IMG/VR virus record: IMGVR_UViG_3300025876_000020
Location: 1 to 64,000 of that record
Length of the DNA: 64,000 bases
DNA from: a virus
Direction: 5' to 3' (one strand)
The notes beneath the pieces are model-generated. The model did no database searches and had not been told where the DNA came from. It saw only the letters and a list, made by a program, of their open reading frames with translations. Below are positions 1 to 10,600 of the stretch, in pieces. Numbering within the stretch: the first letter of the stretch is position 1; every line of letters begins with the position of its first letter. A program made the position numbers and the translations under genes.

Positions 1-3000
1 TGCCTAGCTTATTTACCGCTGTTGTAAAGTCTATACCTGGTTGCTGAAACGGCTTCCAGCAAGTGTGATAATAATATACATTATGATCGATAGTTATATT
101 ACCAAGCTCATTTGTACTACCAGTATCATATCCAGAATCTTCTATTATTTTCTGTGTACCAGAAAGAGACTGATACTCACCTAGAGAAAAATAAGAGTTT
201 GAGTACTGTTGCTCATTAGCGTTAAGGAAGGGATTGGACGTATTACCGTGATCTGATGTTAGAAGTGCAAGGTCGTATTGATTACCAGCACTAACCCAAC
301 CATCAATGTGACTATCAGCATCAGTCAGCGCCGTCTTGATATTGTTCATATGACTACCCATACTGTTGGTGTAATCTACAATAAACGCCACATCTACGCC
401 GTCGTCAATACCTACAACAGCAGTATTAACAGTTCTAGAACTAACACTTACACCACCACCTGCTGTAACATTACAAACCATATCTACATCATTACTACTT
501 TCAGTAGTAAAGCTAAAGGTAGTACTAACTGCTTCACCGGGTTCGAGAGATATACCGGTTGTATACAGATCTTGTGGCGCGCCTGTTGCGGACGCCGTTG
601 GGTTAGGTACAAGCAGGATATTGCTTACAGGTACACTACCGTTGTTTCGTACTGTAGATTTATAATCAATTATACTACCTTTATAATAAGGACCTGTAGA
701 TGTTACATCCAACTGAACAGTTAAGGAAGGTATGGTATCATTAGTAATAAGGACCGGTGATATGAGCTCAGTCGTAACATCCTCCCTATCGTCAGCAATA
801 ACTGTACCGTAATTAATAACATATCCATTATCTGCGTCAACTGTAGATACTGTGTATTCATACTCTACAACAGCTACTTGATTTGGTTGTAGAGTAACAT
901 TCTGACTTGCGTCATATATATTTAAGGGATCATACGTAACGATTACACCGCCCAGTAAATCCTCCGTGAAAGAGACACTATTAACATCAGTAATACCTAT
1001 GTTAGTTATAACCGCCTTATATCTTATATTCTCACCAGACTTTTTAATATCACCAACTGTTTCTATACTAAGTGTTAGTATACCATCAACCTCAGGATCT
1101 AACTTAAAAGCCGGATCCTCGATATAGAAATTCGAGGTTTGGGTTGTATTTTTAGGTTGTACCTTTATAAAGTTAGTCAATATTAGTTGCGTTTTAAATA
1201 CGTTTTGTATAACTCTATTAATTGCACCTACTATATTTTCCTCATTAAAGTGTACAAAATAGTTCTCTATTATGTCCTCCTTAATATCTGCTAAACTTAC
1301 ATAATCATAATCACTTAATATAATATCATCATCCTTATAATCACCAGCGAACCTACCTACAATATTATTTTTTAAGGATAATAAGTCAAAAACAACTTTA
1401 TATATCTCGTTATTAATAACAGGCACTTGTATATATTCTTCTGGACTCAAAGAAAATCCATTAACGCCATAATTATCATAATTATCATTCTTAATCACCT
1501 TTTTATATCCTTTATAAGTTGGCTCATCAAAAAAGTAAAATCTTTTAGAGGTAAGTATGTTGAATCTATCGTTACCATCTGCACCTTTTAATATATTAAA
1601 ACTAGTGAATACGTCTTTTTCATCCTCACCTAAGAGTAGGTCATCGTCTGATAAAATTAGATTCCAAAGAAACCCTGCTCTATCGAAATTAACCCCTACT
1701 CTGTTATAACGGTTCTCTTCATCCACCGGATCTCCGATTCTAAACAAGCCGCCCTCATCAAAACTACCTATACCCTTGCTATTAGGTACAGTCTTGTACT
1801 TTTTATAGATTTTTTTATTAGTATTATAAAACCAGTAGTTACTATCCGAATCAGAAAATGAAATGTTTTTGATAACTTCATTAGTACTTAAAGAATCGCT
1901 AAGCTCAACTCTTTCAACCACTCTTGTAGTTGTATTGATTCTATACAAAACAACAGTATTACTATTTGACTTCGTTAACACATAAAGAGTCTTAAAATCC
2001 GGATCAAATCCCATAGTCTGAAACTGCTCTTGATCCTTACCTCTTTTTAACTGCAAGATAGAGAGTGTTTTAATAAAGTCTAAGTTACTACTATAAAGCT
2101 TAATAATACTATTACCACTGTCATAAACAGCAAGATAGTCTTCATTTGCTGCTAATTTAGTAGGCGCGTTAAAGTTAGTTTGTCTATCAGTACTACCTTT
2201 ACCACCTAAAACATCGTTAATATACATTCTGTTAGCTAGTGAGCTATCATTATTTAAATACCCACGTATATCATATTTTAATACTAGGTTGTTTGTAGTA
2301 TCGGAAACAAATAGATGTGTCTTATTTGAAGCAACACCACCTAAGTTACCAAGCGGTAAAATATTTTCCAAGCTTTGCTCGTAAGTTGAGTCAACAGATG
2401 CAATGTCAATATTAATACCATCAGAAGATAGAGCTACAATACCTGTACTATTAATACCAAAGAGAGCAAACTTCTCTGGATCTTCATAGTTTACCTGTGA
2501 CGTTGTTTCGGTTATTTGACCGATACTCTTAAAGAAGTCACTATCTCTGAATTCCGGATTACTTTCAACCGAGGCCGCTCCTCCTGTATTATCAGCAATT
2601 AGTAATTCTGTATCATATGCAGCCGTTAGAGCGGCATATTTAACGTCCACAGTTACCGGTAGATTGTTCGATGCTATAAACAACTGACTAAACACGTACG
2701 TGTTATTCTTTCTAATATTATCGAGTTTAAATTTTAACGTATCATAGTCAAGGGTCTCATTTAAACCAAAAGAGCATTGCTCATAACTAGCGGGTAATGT
2801 AATATCGCTATCATTTATATTTCTGTCTCTAAATAATCTAGAAGTAAATAGGTCGGTTTGGTAAGTATTTTTAAAATCTAAAATTGAACCACTGTCGTAA
2901 TCTGTAACCACTCCGTCTTTATATTGTGCATACCCAACGAAATCCTCTCCAGATAGAGAGAACATATCCCCATCTGTATACATTTTTTTATATGATTTGT

Positions 3001-3007
3001 AGTCCAT
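1..3007 (-). CDS. Giant adhesion-type protein with propeller, DUF11-like and vWA-like domains (C-terminus outside window)
   Basis: The frame is open from an ATG at 3007 to the left edge of the window, about 1002 residues, with no stop reached. The first 200 residues match nothing I know. Residues 200-420 hold repeated strand pairs such as LFVSDTTNNLVLKYD and LAVYDSGNSIIKLYS, which suggest an NHL-type beta-propeller. Two DUF11-like beta-sandwich stretches follow near 640-720 and 760-840 (SGENIRYKAVITNIG, GSIIDYKSTVRNNG). A von Willebrand A-like start follows near 870, with VAFIVDYTNSMGSH supplying a D-x-T-x-S metal site. The ATG overlaps the stop of the upstream gene by one base (TAATG), so the two are translationally coupled. 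It is probably a tail adhesin or baseplate-associated protein. The gene is certain; domain names are by pattern only. Confidence 0.8.
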   Translation of the reverse strand, partial: MDYKSYKKMYTDGDMFSLSGEDFVGYAQYKDGVVTDYDSGSILDFKNTYQTDLFTSRLFRDRNINDSDITLPASYEQCSFGLNETLDYDTLKFKLDNIRKNNTYVFSQLFIASNNLPVTVDVKYAALTAAYDTELLIADNTGGAASVESNPEFRDSDFFKSIGQITETTSQVNYEDPEKFALFGINSTGIVALSSDGINIDIASVDSTYEQSLENILPLGNLGGVASNKTHLFVSDTTNNLVLKYDIRGYLNNDSSLANRMYINDVLGGKGSTDRQTNFNAPTKLAANEDYLAVYDSGNSIIKLYSSNLDFIKTLSILQLKRGKDQEQFQTMGFDPDFKTLYVLTKSNSNTVVLYRINTTTRVVERVELSDSLSTNEVIKNISFSDSDSNYWFYNTNKKIYKKYKTVPNSKGIGSFDEGGLFRIGDPVDEENRYNRVGVNFDRAGFLWNLILSDDDLLLGEDEKDVFTSFNILKGADGNDRFNILTSKRFYFFDEPTYKGYKKVIKNDNYDNYGVNGFSLSPEEYIQVPVINNEIYKVVFDLLSLKNNIVGRFAGDYKDDDIILSDYDYVSLADIKEDIIENYFVHFNEENIVGAINRVIQNVFKTQLILTNFIKVQPKNTTQTSNFYIEDPAFKLDPEVDGILTLSIETVGDIKKSGENIRYKAVITNIGITDVNSVSFTEDLLGGVIVTYDPLNIYDASQNVTLQPNQVAVVEYEYTVSTVDADNGYVINYGTVIADDREDVTTELISPVLITNDTIPSLTVQLDVTSTGPYYKGSIIDYKSTVRNNGSVPVSNILLVPNPTASATGAPQDLYTTGISLEPGEAVSTTFSFTTESSNDVDMVCNVTAGGGVSVSSRTVNTAVVGIDDGVDVAFIVDYTNSMGSHMNNIKTALTDADSHIDGWVSAGNQYDLALLTSDHGNTSNPFLNANEQQYSNSYFSLGEYQSLSGTQKIIEDSGYDTGSTNELGNITIDHNVYYYHTCWKPFQQPGIDFTTAVNKLG

Positions 3008-6000
3008 TATTGCTTAAATTTAATATTATTAATTTCTACACCTACAGGTAATATATTACTAGCATCTTCGAGGATGTTAAGCTTTATTTGGTTTTGTATA
3101 TCCGCGTCTGTGATGTTAAAGTTATTTACAACTACATCTATCTTTTTAGATGAGTTATGCCTGCCCAGTTTATAGAATCTTTCTATTGTTGCCTTGTTGT
3201 TTCTTTGACCATGAGGAAGAGATAACACTAACTCATCTACATTGCCACCTAATAGATTTAAGGCATATATTAACTCGTTAGTTGCAGACTTATTATACAC
3301 GAACATATTACTAATAGTAAGGTCTTTAACATAATAATAACCTGGTTGTTTAAGGTAAGTTGAAAGATCTATACCGTTTACGAATCCAGCAGAGCCAACA
3401 TACAGCTCATCACTAAATATATTATGCAAGTTGTACTTACCTGGATCAAAGACTCTATCTTCATATAACAAACCGTCAACAAACAAAGTAGCTCTACCCT
3501 TAAGACTGTTAAACGAAAATGTAAATGTATGCACACCAACATCTATTCTATTAAGATCGTAGCCTATACTCTCTGATCTAATATCCTCTGAATTATATTC
3601 ATTTTTAAGTGTAAGTCTAAAGTCTAATGTTTTGCTGTCGTATATGCGATTAATAACGTTATGATTTGTTATTGGTGTTTTAATAAAACTGTCTTCTGTT
3701 ATATCACTTATTTGCGTTACCAACTCTTTAGGTTCGTTAAAAGATAAAATACCATTTTTATCCGCAAACAATATAGTAATTGACTTAGAGTTTACACCAC
3801 CAGTTACATACTCATTTACGTTATCTACTGCTAGTATCTTACCACCTACTAATGAATCCTCCTCTTGATCATCAGCATCAAGGTTAACCTCCCATAACCC
3901 CGGTGTATCGTAGTCGATTGTATCGATTAGTAAGCCTGCTGTATTGTATTGGTATAGCTTATTACCTATTGCTAATACTAGACTATTAACATCATCACTA
4001 AAGGTTATAGTCTTGTCTGTTATAGGTGCATCTGATCTAATAAACTTCTCCGGATACGTTTTTAAGTTATGTTTAATAACATACCAACCAGGTTCAGCTC
4101 CACCAGCTTTAATTGTGTAAAAGACTGTGTCCTCGTCTTCCCAAACTAGACTATCATCATTACCAGGAAGTAGATATACAATATTATTGTATACTAAAAG
4201 ATTCTCATACCACTCACCTGGTCCAAATACTTGTGAATACTCTTCAAACTCCTGATACACTTCATCTGTTATTTCAAGAGTGTTTAAATTTAATTTCTTT
4301 ACGACATTACCCTTTAGTAAGAAATATATATCAGTCTCCGTCATAAAGTGATTAATATAATTAAATATACCACTATCAATTTCTAACTTAATCTTATTAC
4401 CCTTAAGGTCAACTCTATAAATTCTGTTGTTTGTACATGTAACTATAAAATCCTGCAAAGCGGACCGTTTAAATACATCCTTAATCTGATCGTCAAACTT
4501 AACAAGATTTAAAAGTACACTATCTGTATTATATATCTGTAGCGTCGAGCCTCCTGCTACATGTAGAAACGGTGTTACTGTCATATCCTGAAACAATCCA
4601 AAACCAGTGTTTGTATTATTACCGAGTAACTCGAAACCGTAGCTTACTTTAGGGTCGATATATGCATCAAAAGAGATAGTAAACTCTTTCTCATCATTAA
4701 TTTGTTCATAAACATTTAACTTACTGTAAAATGTCCCGTCAAACGACAAAGAGCTGCTATTTATATCTTTACAAAAGTTTTCTGTTATCCCACCTAGATA
4801 TGGTTCACCGGATTTATCTATATTTCTCAGCGATTTGGAGGTTATGCAGCTATCAAAACTTGATAGTATCGGGGAAGATGAATTAACCACGGATCTTATT
4901 TTATTAGCACCTATACGTTCATATCTAACCAAACAATTAGGTGTAATTACTGCATCACTTCTCTTGTCAAAGTACTTAAATCCGTCTATTTTTATACGTA
5001 CTGCATCGGAATCAGTTACATCAGAATCTACATTATTATTAAAAGAGCTACTGTATTTTTCATTAAACTCAAGAGACTCATACTTATCTAACACGTCTGG
5101 GTAATAGTATCTATCAACCCAGACTCCAGTAGTATTAGCATCACCGGCAGAAAGCCACGTGCATAAATATCTACCGTTTTTGTATTGCTCAGGCTGGTCC
5201 TGCTTAATAAAGATTTTATCTGCAATATCAGGTCCGGGTCCACTAAACGCACCGTTTTTAACAAACGAAGTATCATTAATATTAAGCTTTTCAAAGGGAT
5301 AAAGTGACGGCCCAGCATTAAACGCTGTTGTTGTGTCGTTAGGAATGTAGATATCCTTATCGTAAAAATTGTACACTAAAGACATTTTATCATGCCCACC
5401 TTCTTCGCTATTACCAGTATCTAAGGTTGTATAGTTTCTTTGCTTAAAAGTAGGTATGGTGTTTAGAGCTTCAGTCATACTAGTACCTCTTTTAATATAA
5501 CCATACTCTGATCTACTAGTATCAAGGGTAAAGAAATTAAACTTTACCTGACCACTTTGTAAGTGCTGATCGTTATACTCAATATGGAATATATACTGAC
5601 CGTCTTGATCAAATATACTATTAACGGGATCTATAGTTAAATTATTTGTAAACCCGGTCTTATAAGATATAAAGTTATTATTTTGTACCTGAATTAAGTC
5701 TTCAAAAGTATCTTCAATAAAAATAGAATTTAGTATATTAGTATCAAGCGACCTACCGACAATAGCCTTCATGGTAATATCATCACCTTCACCAGTAAGC
5801 ATATATATTACACCATCAGCAGGATTACGCTTAAATAAGTATAATCTACCTCCATCCACTGTATAGTTATATCTGAATAAGTCAGAAGTTTCTGCAGATA
5901 CCCGACCGGTTGCGAGATTAGTCGAACCTATTCTCGAAAACCCTAAAACATTGTTAATATCATCCCACCTTAATACATAGTTATATGTACCATCATTATG

Positions 6001-6441
6001 CTTTATGCGTAAGAAGCTATTATCAACAAACTCTATCTCGAAGAAGTAATTACTACTATACGCGCCTGTTGTAATTCTTTCTAAACCAACAGGAAGTGTA
6101 TTCTTAACAGTATTATTGTCTGGATCTTTAAATACGTATAAAAACTCTGAATCTATTTCTGTAGCTTCTTTGTAAAACTCTAACCTTGTTATAATATTAT
6201 CCCTTACTGTTTTAAGTTGACTAGTATTAACTAAGTCGGTCAGCTTACTTTGAGGAGTAATGTAGTTTATACTAAAGTTATTAGATTTTTGATCTTCAAT
6301 ATTATTAAGAAAGTTAATATTATTAATTTGAAACCCTTGTTCGAGATTCGATCTATATTGTCTTATAACTCTTAATGGATCCGGGTATACAGCGGTTGGA
6401 AAACTAACCTCTGAAGTATCTGTATATAAAGCCTTGCTCAC
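3007..6441 (-). CDS. Large LamG/propeller tail adhesin (1144 aa)
   Basis: This is a single frame starting with GTG at 6441, six bases after a late promoter box. It has no signal peptide. A concanavalin/LamG-like jelly roll lies near residues 560-650 (FDGTFYSKLNVYEQ, FTISFDAYIDP). A stretch of short repeated strands near 650-900 looks like a propeller (YLLPGNDDSLVW, LVLAIGNKLYQYN). A second LamG-like domain lies near 950-1040 (GVHTFTFSFN, ATLFVDGLLYED). The last 80 residues (KIDVVVNNFNITDADIQ) match nothing known to me. The arrangement fits glycan recognition by a virion protein, which is inferred from fold pattern and from neighbouring fibre genes. It is first in a pair with the downstream vWA-like protein. 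Confidence 0.75.
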   Translation of the reverse strand: MSKALYTDTSEVSFPTAVYPDPLRVIRQYRSNLEQGFQINNINFLNNIEDQKSNNFSINYITPQSKLTDLVNTSQLKTVRDNIITRLEFYKEATEIDSEFLYVFKDPDNNTVKNTLPVGLERITTGAYSSNYFFEIEFVDNSFLRIKHNDGTYNYVLRWDDINNVLGFSRIGSTNLATGRVSAETSDLFRYNYTVDGGRLYLFKRNPADGVIYMLTGEGDDITMKAIVGRSLDTNILNSIFIEDTFEDLIQVQNNNFISYKTGFTNNLTIDPVNSIFDQDGQYIFHIEYNDQHLQSGQVKFNFFTLDTSRSEYGYIKRGTSMTEALNTIPTFKQRNYTTLDTGNSEEGGHDKMSLVYNFYDKDIYIPNDTTTAFNAGPSLYPFEKLNINDTSFVKNGAFSGPGPDIADKIFIKQDQPEQYKNGRYLCTWLSAGDANTTGVWVDRYYYPDVLDKYESLEFNEKYSSSFNNNVDSDVTDSDAVRIKIDGFKYFDKRSDAVITPNCLVRYERIGANKIRSVVNSSSPILSSFDSCITSKSLRNIDKSGEPYLGGITENFCKDINSSSLSFDGTFYSKLNVYEQINDEKEFTISFDAYIDPKVSYGFELLGNNTNTGFGLFQDMTVTPFLHVAGGSTLQIYNTDSVLLNLVKFDDQIKDVFKRSALQDFIVTCTNNRIYRVDLKGNKIKLEIDSGIFNYINHFMTETDIYFLLKGNVVKKLNLNTLEITDEVYQEFEEYSQVFGPGEWYENLLVYNNIVYLLPGNDDSLVWEDEDTVFYTIKAGGAEPGWYVIKHNLKTYPEKFIRSDAPITDKTITFSDDVNSLVLAIGNKLYQYNTAGLLIDTIDYDTPGLWEVNLDADDQEEDSLVGGKILAVDNVNEYVTGGVNSKSITILFADKNGILSFNEPKELVTQISDITEDSFIKTPITNHNVINRIYDSKTLDFRLTLKNEYNSEDIRSESIGYDLNRIDVGVHTFTFSFNSLKGRATLFVDGLLYEDRVFDPGKYNLHNIFSDELYVGSAGFVNGIDLSTYLKQPGYYYVKDLTISNMFVYNKSATNELIYALNLLGGNVDELVLSLPHGQRNNKATIERFYKLGRHNSSKKIDVVVNNFNITDADIQNQIKLNILEDASNILPVGVEINNIKFKQ

Positions 6442-6447
6442 TGTATA

Positions 6448-6455
6448 TATTTAAT
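6448..6455 (-). promoter_or_regulatory. Late promoter box ATTAAATA
   Basis: The box ends 6 nt before the GTG start at 6441. Confidence 0.55.
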
Positions 6456-6485
6456 ATAGGATCTACTTTAAGCAAAAAATAATAA

Positions 6486-7382
6486 CTAGTCTTCTGGGTT
6501 AACCATCTTAATAACATCCACAGGTGGTACAGCTATAATCTCCTCAGCCGGTCTTCTATCATATTCTTGACCGGTAAATCCAACTGAATCAATTATTGGT
6601 GTAAGCTCCGTAGGGTATTTAACAGTAATATCTGGTGCATCCTGCCTACCCTCAACATGAAAGCTATGTACCTTAATCCACATGGGAGAGTCTGCTGATG
6701 TTAGGGGTTTTGAGAAAGATACTCCAGGAGTTAACCTATTACCATCACCAGGTACCATCTCACTACCATCTAGTGCAGATATACTAGATATATCATGTGT
6801 TAATATATTAACAAAATCTGTCTTTCCATCCTCTCTATAATCTAGATATATGGTATTGCCAAAATTACCAAGTCGTGCTCTTATTACTTTAATACCTTCA
6901 CTTAACAGACTAAACTCGAGTATTTGTTTGTGTAAGTCTAAAAATCTATAGTTATCTAACTGACTACCTCTTACTGTTATAGAGTTTGGTAGAGTTATAT
7001 CTAAACCGGACCTCGTTGGCTCATCATCTACTCTAACAGTATTCGGCCAGTCTGAAGAGGCTGCAAATAATCCATGGGTATCTAGTCCGACACCTATAAC
7101 TCCACCGTTCATACCCTCTGCACTAGGGAGTCCCGGTACTATACCCGGTGTTCCAGAGTAACCTAAATCAATACCACGGCCACCACCGTAACTTTTGTTA
7201 TTTCGTAACTCAGCATTACTATCTCTAAGAAAAAAACAAAGACCGTAGTCGAGATTTTCACCTATAATAGTATTAAGAACCTCATATTTTATAGACCATA
7301 CAATATCATAGAAGGGTGAAAATTCCCCGTCGTTCATACTTACGGCAGCAGCAGATATTGGTAAATTTAAAGGGTAATCCAT
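6486..7382 (-). CDS. Lectin-like tail protein (298 aa)
   Basis: The middle of the protein (GGGRGIDLGYSGTPGI, then GGVIGVGLDTHGLFA) resembles the L-type lectin signature, in which a glycine-rich loop leads to a G-V-(E/G)-x-D-T-x strand carrying the metal-binding aspartate. Later strands (ITVRGSQLDNYRFLD, VIRARLGNFGNTIYLDYRED) fit the back sheet of that fold. No enzyme motif is visible. Position between two giant adhesins supports a carbohydrate-binding fibre or fibre tip. The lectin call is a pattern match only; the reading frame is well supported. Confidence 0.65.
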   Translation of the reverse strand: MDYPLNLPISAAAVSMNDGEFSPFYDIVWSIKYEVLNTIIGENLDYGLCFFLRDSNAELRNNKSYGGGRGIDLGYSGTPGIVPGLPSAEGMNGGVIGVGLDTHGLFAASSDWPNTVRVDDEPTRSGLDITLPNSITVRGSQLDNYRFLDLHKQILEFSLLSEGIKVIRARLGNFGNTIYLDYREDGKTDFVNILTHDISSISALDGSEMVPGDGNRLTPGVSFSKPLTSADSPMWIKVHSFHVEGRQDAPDITVKYPTELTPIIDSVGFTGQEYDRRPAEEIIAVPPVDVIKMVNPED

Positions 7383-7389
7383 TCTTCTT

Positions 7390-7397
7390 TATTTAAT
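7390..7397 (-). promoter_or_regulatory. Late promoter box ATTAAATA
   Basis: The box ends 7 nt before the ATG at 7382. Confidence 0.5.
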
Positions 7398-7605
7398 CTT
7401 CAACAACGAAAACTAAAGTAAAAGCTTCTAAGTTACTTGATGAAGTTTTATAAACTATTTTATACCCTAGCTTTACCAGCTCTAGTCTTACTGTACTATA
7501 ATGCTTTTTATCGATATTAACTAATACGCTACCTCGAGATTCATCCTCAAGTACGTAATCTGTAAACTCACTCAAGAGATTAAATGCACGGGTCTTTGAT
7601 AGCAT
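7393..7605 (-). CDS. Small hypothetical protein (70 aa)
   Basis: A 70-residue frame with its own late promoter at the usual 5-nt distance, which argues that it is real. It is a mixed alpha/beta sequence (LVNIDKKHYSTVRLELVKLGYKIVYK) with no recognisable motif, membrane segment or cysteine. It lies between the RCC1 fibre gene and the lectin-like gene, and its 3' end overlaps the next promoter. Its function is unknown; a small fibre accessory or chaperone would suit the position but is not shown by the sequence. Confidence 0.6.
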   Translation of the reverse strand: MLSKTRAFNLLSEFTDYVLEDESRGSVLVNIDKKHYSTVRLELVKLGYKIVYKTSSSNLEAFTLVFVVED

Positions 7606-7610
7606 ACATA

Positions 7611-7618
7611 TATTTATG
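7611..7618 (-). promoter_or_regulatory. Late promoter box CATAAATA
   Basis: The box ends 5 nt before the ATG at 7605. Confidence 0.65.
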
Positions 7619-7620
7619 GG

Positions 7621-10600
7621 CTAAGGTATCTCATCTGGCTCTGTTGATTCATCAGCAGAGCGAGGATAAGGCTCATCGTTAATAAAACGTATATTACCAC
7701 CTATTATATCACCCAGTAACTCAAATACGTTCGAACCTCCAGGAGGGTCGTTTTTGACTATATCAATTCTGTGTAAACCACTTGTAATATCAATTGTAAC
7801 CAATCGAGGACGCTCTCCTCCGTAATTAATATATGTTCCTTGTAAAACATCATCAACATATACGTAAAAATAATCATCATTAGCAAAATTATATAAAGTT
7901 ACATCTGTATCATCGCCTATGTTATCAACCCACATAGTATACATTAAACTATTAAAACTGCTGTGATATGCGTTGTTGAGTCCTGTATTAATTGCTCCTT
8001 TAGAAATCTCTGACCACTCTCCGTTAAAGTCACCGGGATCACTTAGCCGATCCGTTCTCATCTGCGCTGGTGTAGTACGACTCTGATTATTACTACATAA
8101 AACGTTCCAGAATGGTACAGTCTCCGGAGCCACAGTCTGTATTGAACCATCACTATACTGTATCGAGTTTGAAGATAGTGTATTAGTTTCAATACCACCT
8201 AACACTTCAATATTTTCTAGTGTAATATCCTGCTGTAACCCAATTTCAACATCACCGTTTAAATAATTAAACGGTAGGGTCTGATCGATACCATCAAGTG
8301 TGGCAGATAGATTGTCAGTTACAGATAACGATGTATCTAGAACCTCGTCTGGTATAGCTTTAATAACATAAACAGTACCTGTAATAGATACATCAGAATT
8401 AGTTACACCACCTACTAAGCTTTTCTCACCCGGGGTTGTTACTCTACTTAATATAGGCCGTGGCGTTTCATGATTACCGTACGGGTCTCCTGTTAAAAAT
8501 TGGTCACTAGCACCTGCTGCCATTATTTCGTTTTTATCTGTAACTGCAATCATAGCAGTTTTGCTATTATATCCAGTTAAATCAAAGTCTTTATAAACCG
8601 TACCTTTTGACATTCTAACCTTACCAAAGGTTGTTTTCTGATTTTTATCACCTCTACCTAGCTGACCGTATCCGTTATAGCCAGTTGACCATATTTCACC
8701 ATCTTCGTTAAGAAACGCAGCAAACGCGTATGTTGCATCATGTCCTTTTATTTTAACAACGTTTTGTGGGTTACCTACAGGTGTTTGTGGTGAGTTATAA
8801 TCTACCGTATTACCAGTACCTAATTGACCATAATTGTTATGACCCCACGTCCTTAAGGTACCGTCCTGAGTCAGAATCATTACTGAGCATGAACCATCTC
8901 GAGATAACGATATATCCTGTACCTGTTGCCCACCAAGATCAACAAGCTGGAAGGTAGATTTGTTGGTTGTATTACCTATACCTAACTGACCCACACCATT
9001 AAAACCACAAGAGTATAAACTACCATCACTAGTTATTGCGTATACGCTTTTTGTTGTGGTGCCATTTGATATTGCTATATCTACCACATTTCTACCCACC
9101 ATACTACTAACCTTCTTAAATTGATCAAGCTTATTATCGTTACCATGTCCTAATTGACCCTTATCATTATAGCCACATGAATATAGATCACCGTTACTAT
9201 CTATCAAGAAGCTACAACTATAATTATTAGCAGCAAACACCTTTACCGGTTTAGCACCAGCTGTTAAGAAATCTAGAGGTACTTGTACCGGTGATGTTCT
9301 ATTACTCTCATCATTTAGACCTAATTGACCGTATCCATTATAACCCCATGTCCATAGGTTATCATTCTCGTCAATTACCAAACAATGTGCAGCGTTATTT
9401 TGTCCAACACTTACCGTAAAATACTTAGCGTTACTACCGAAGCCGTTAACCCGTTGAAACTTGTTTCTAGTTGTAGTATTTCCTAGTCCTAATTCCCCAT
9501 GACCGTTATACCCGGATGAGTAAATTCGACCTTTATCAGAAATAACGAATACGCATGGATCGTCTGAACCCGCGGCCATATAATCTACTACCTTTTCATT
9601 TGCGTTTGTAAATGGTAGCTGTATTTTATTAAATCCGGCGAGGTAGTCCCGGGTGTCCCCCATTATCTCTTCACCACCACCATAACCACTAGCAAATAGA
9701 TTACCATCCTTGGATATGTAGAATGAAGTTCTATAGAAAGTACTATTAGTAACCCTTTGCATTTTCGTTCCAAAGGACGCAAAGGAGTCGTCTATATCAC
9801 TACTAAGACCATTGACGATGCTATAATCTGCCGTATTTGATGGATCACTGGTAGTGCCATATAGAGTTTTATTTCTATAATCCGGTACTTGAAAGTTAGT
9901 AGCGTCACCACCATAACTCGAGCCGATAGTATCATATAAATCAGGGTAATCAACACTAGCGTAGGTTTGACCGTCACATACTAGCCACCCTTGAGGAGCA
10001 GTAATAGATGTAAAAGGTATAACACAACCTACTGGAACTGGTCCATTTTCGGTATTAAATAAAGCGGTAGTTGGTAGTCCAGCCGGCGCCCACTGGAGAG
10101 TACCGTTACCATTAGTTGTAAGAACATTACCATTTGCACCACTGTTTGTAGGAAACGAGTATGAAGGTATACCTAATTTAAGGTTCTGAGGTAAATCTAA
10201 GTAATCAAAACCTCTAGTATCAATTTTATCTATATTAATAGTTGCTTTGAGAGCTACTCTACCCTCAGTATCTATCTCTAAAGACTCACCTATTGAGCCT
10301 AAGTTAAAATCACCTGCATCAACGGTTCCATCATTTACTGTTGATACTGTCTCCCATACACCATCTCCCTTAAAGGCGCATAATGATAGGCTACTAGAAT
10401 CAAAAGCCATATCACCTTTTACCGCTTCAGTAAACGTCGCAGCTGGTCCACCATCACTACCTAAAAACTTATTACCTACGATAATTCCACCGGTATCGCT
10501 ACCATTACCAATATATAGCCTCTCTGTATCTGTAGTATATCCAAGCTCACCTTCAGATAGGATTATTTGCTGCCTATCTGTATTCGTGCCTCGTCTTACT

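Noticed and set aside
278-724. Plus-strand frame of 148 residues
   Set aside because: It is antisense to the continuous giant adhesin frame, has no promoter box, and its composition (T, N, Y, I rich) is that of a shadow.
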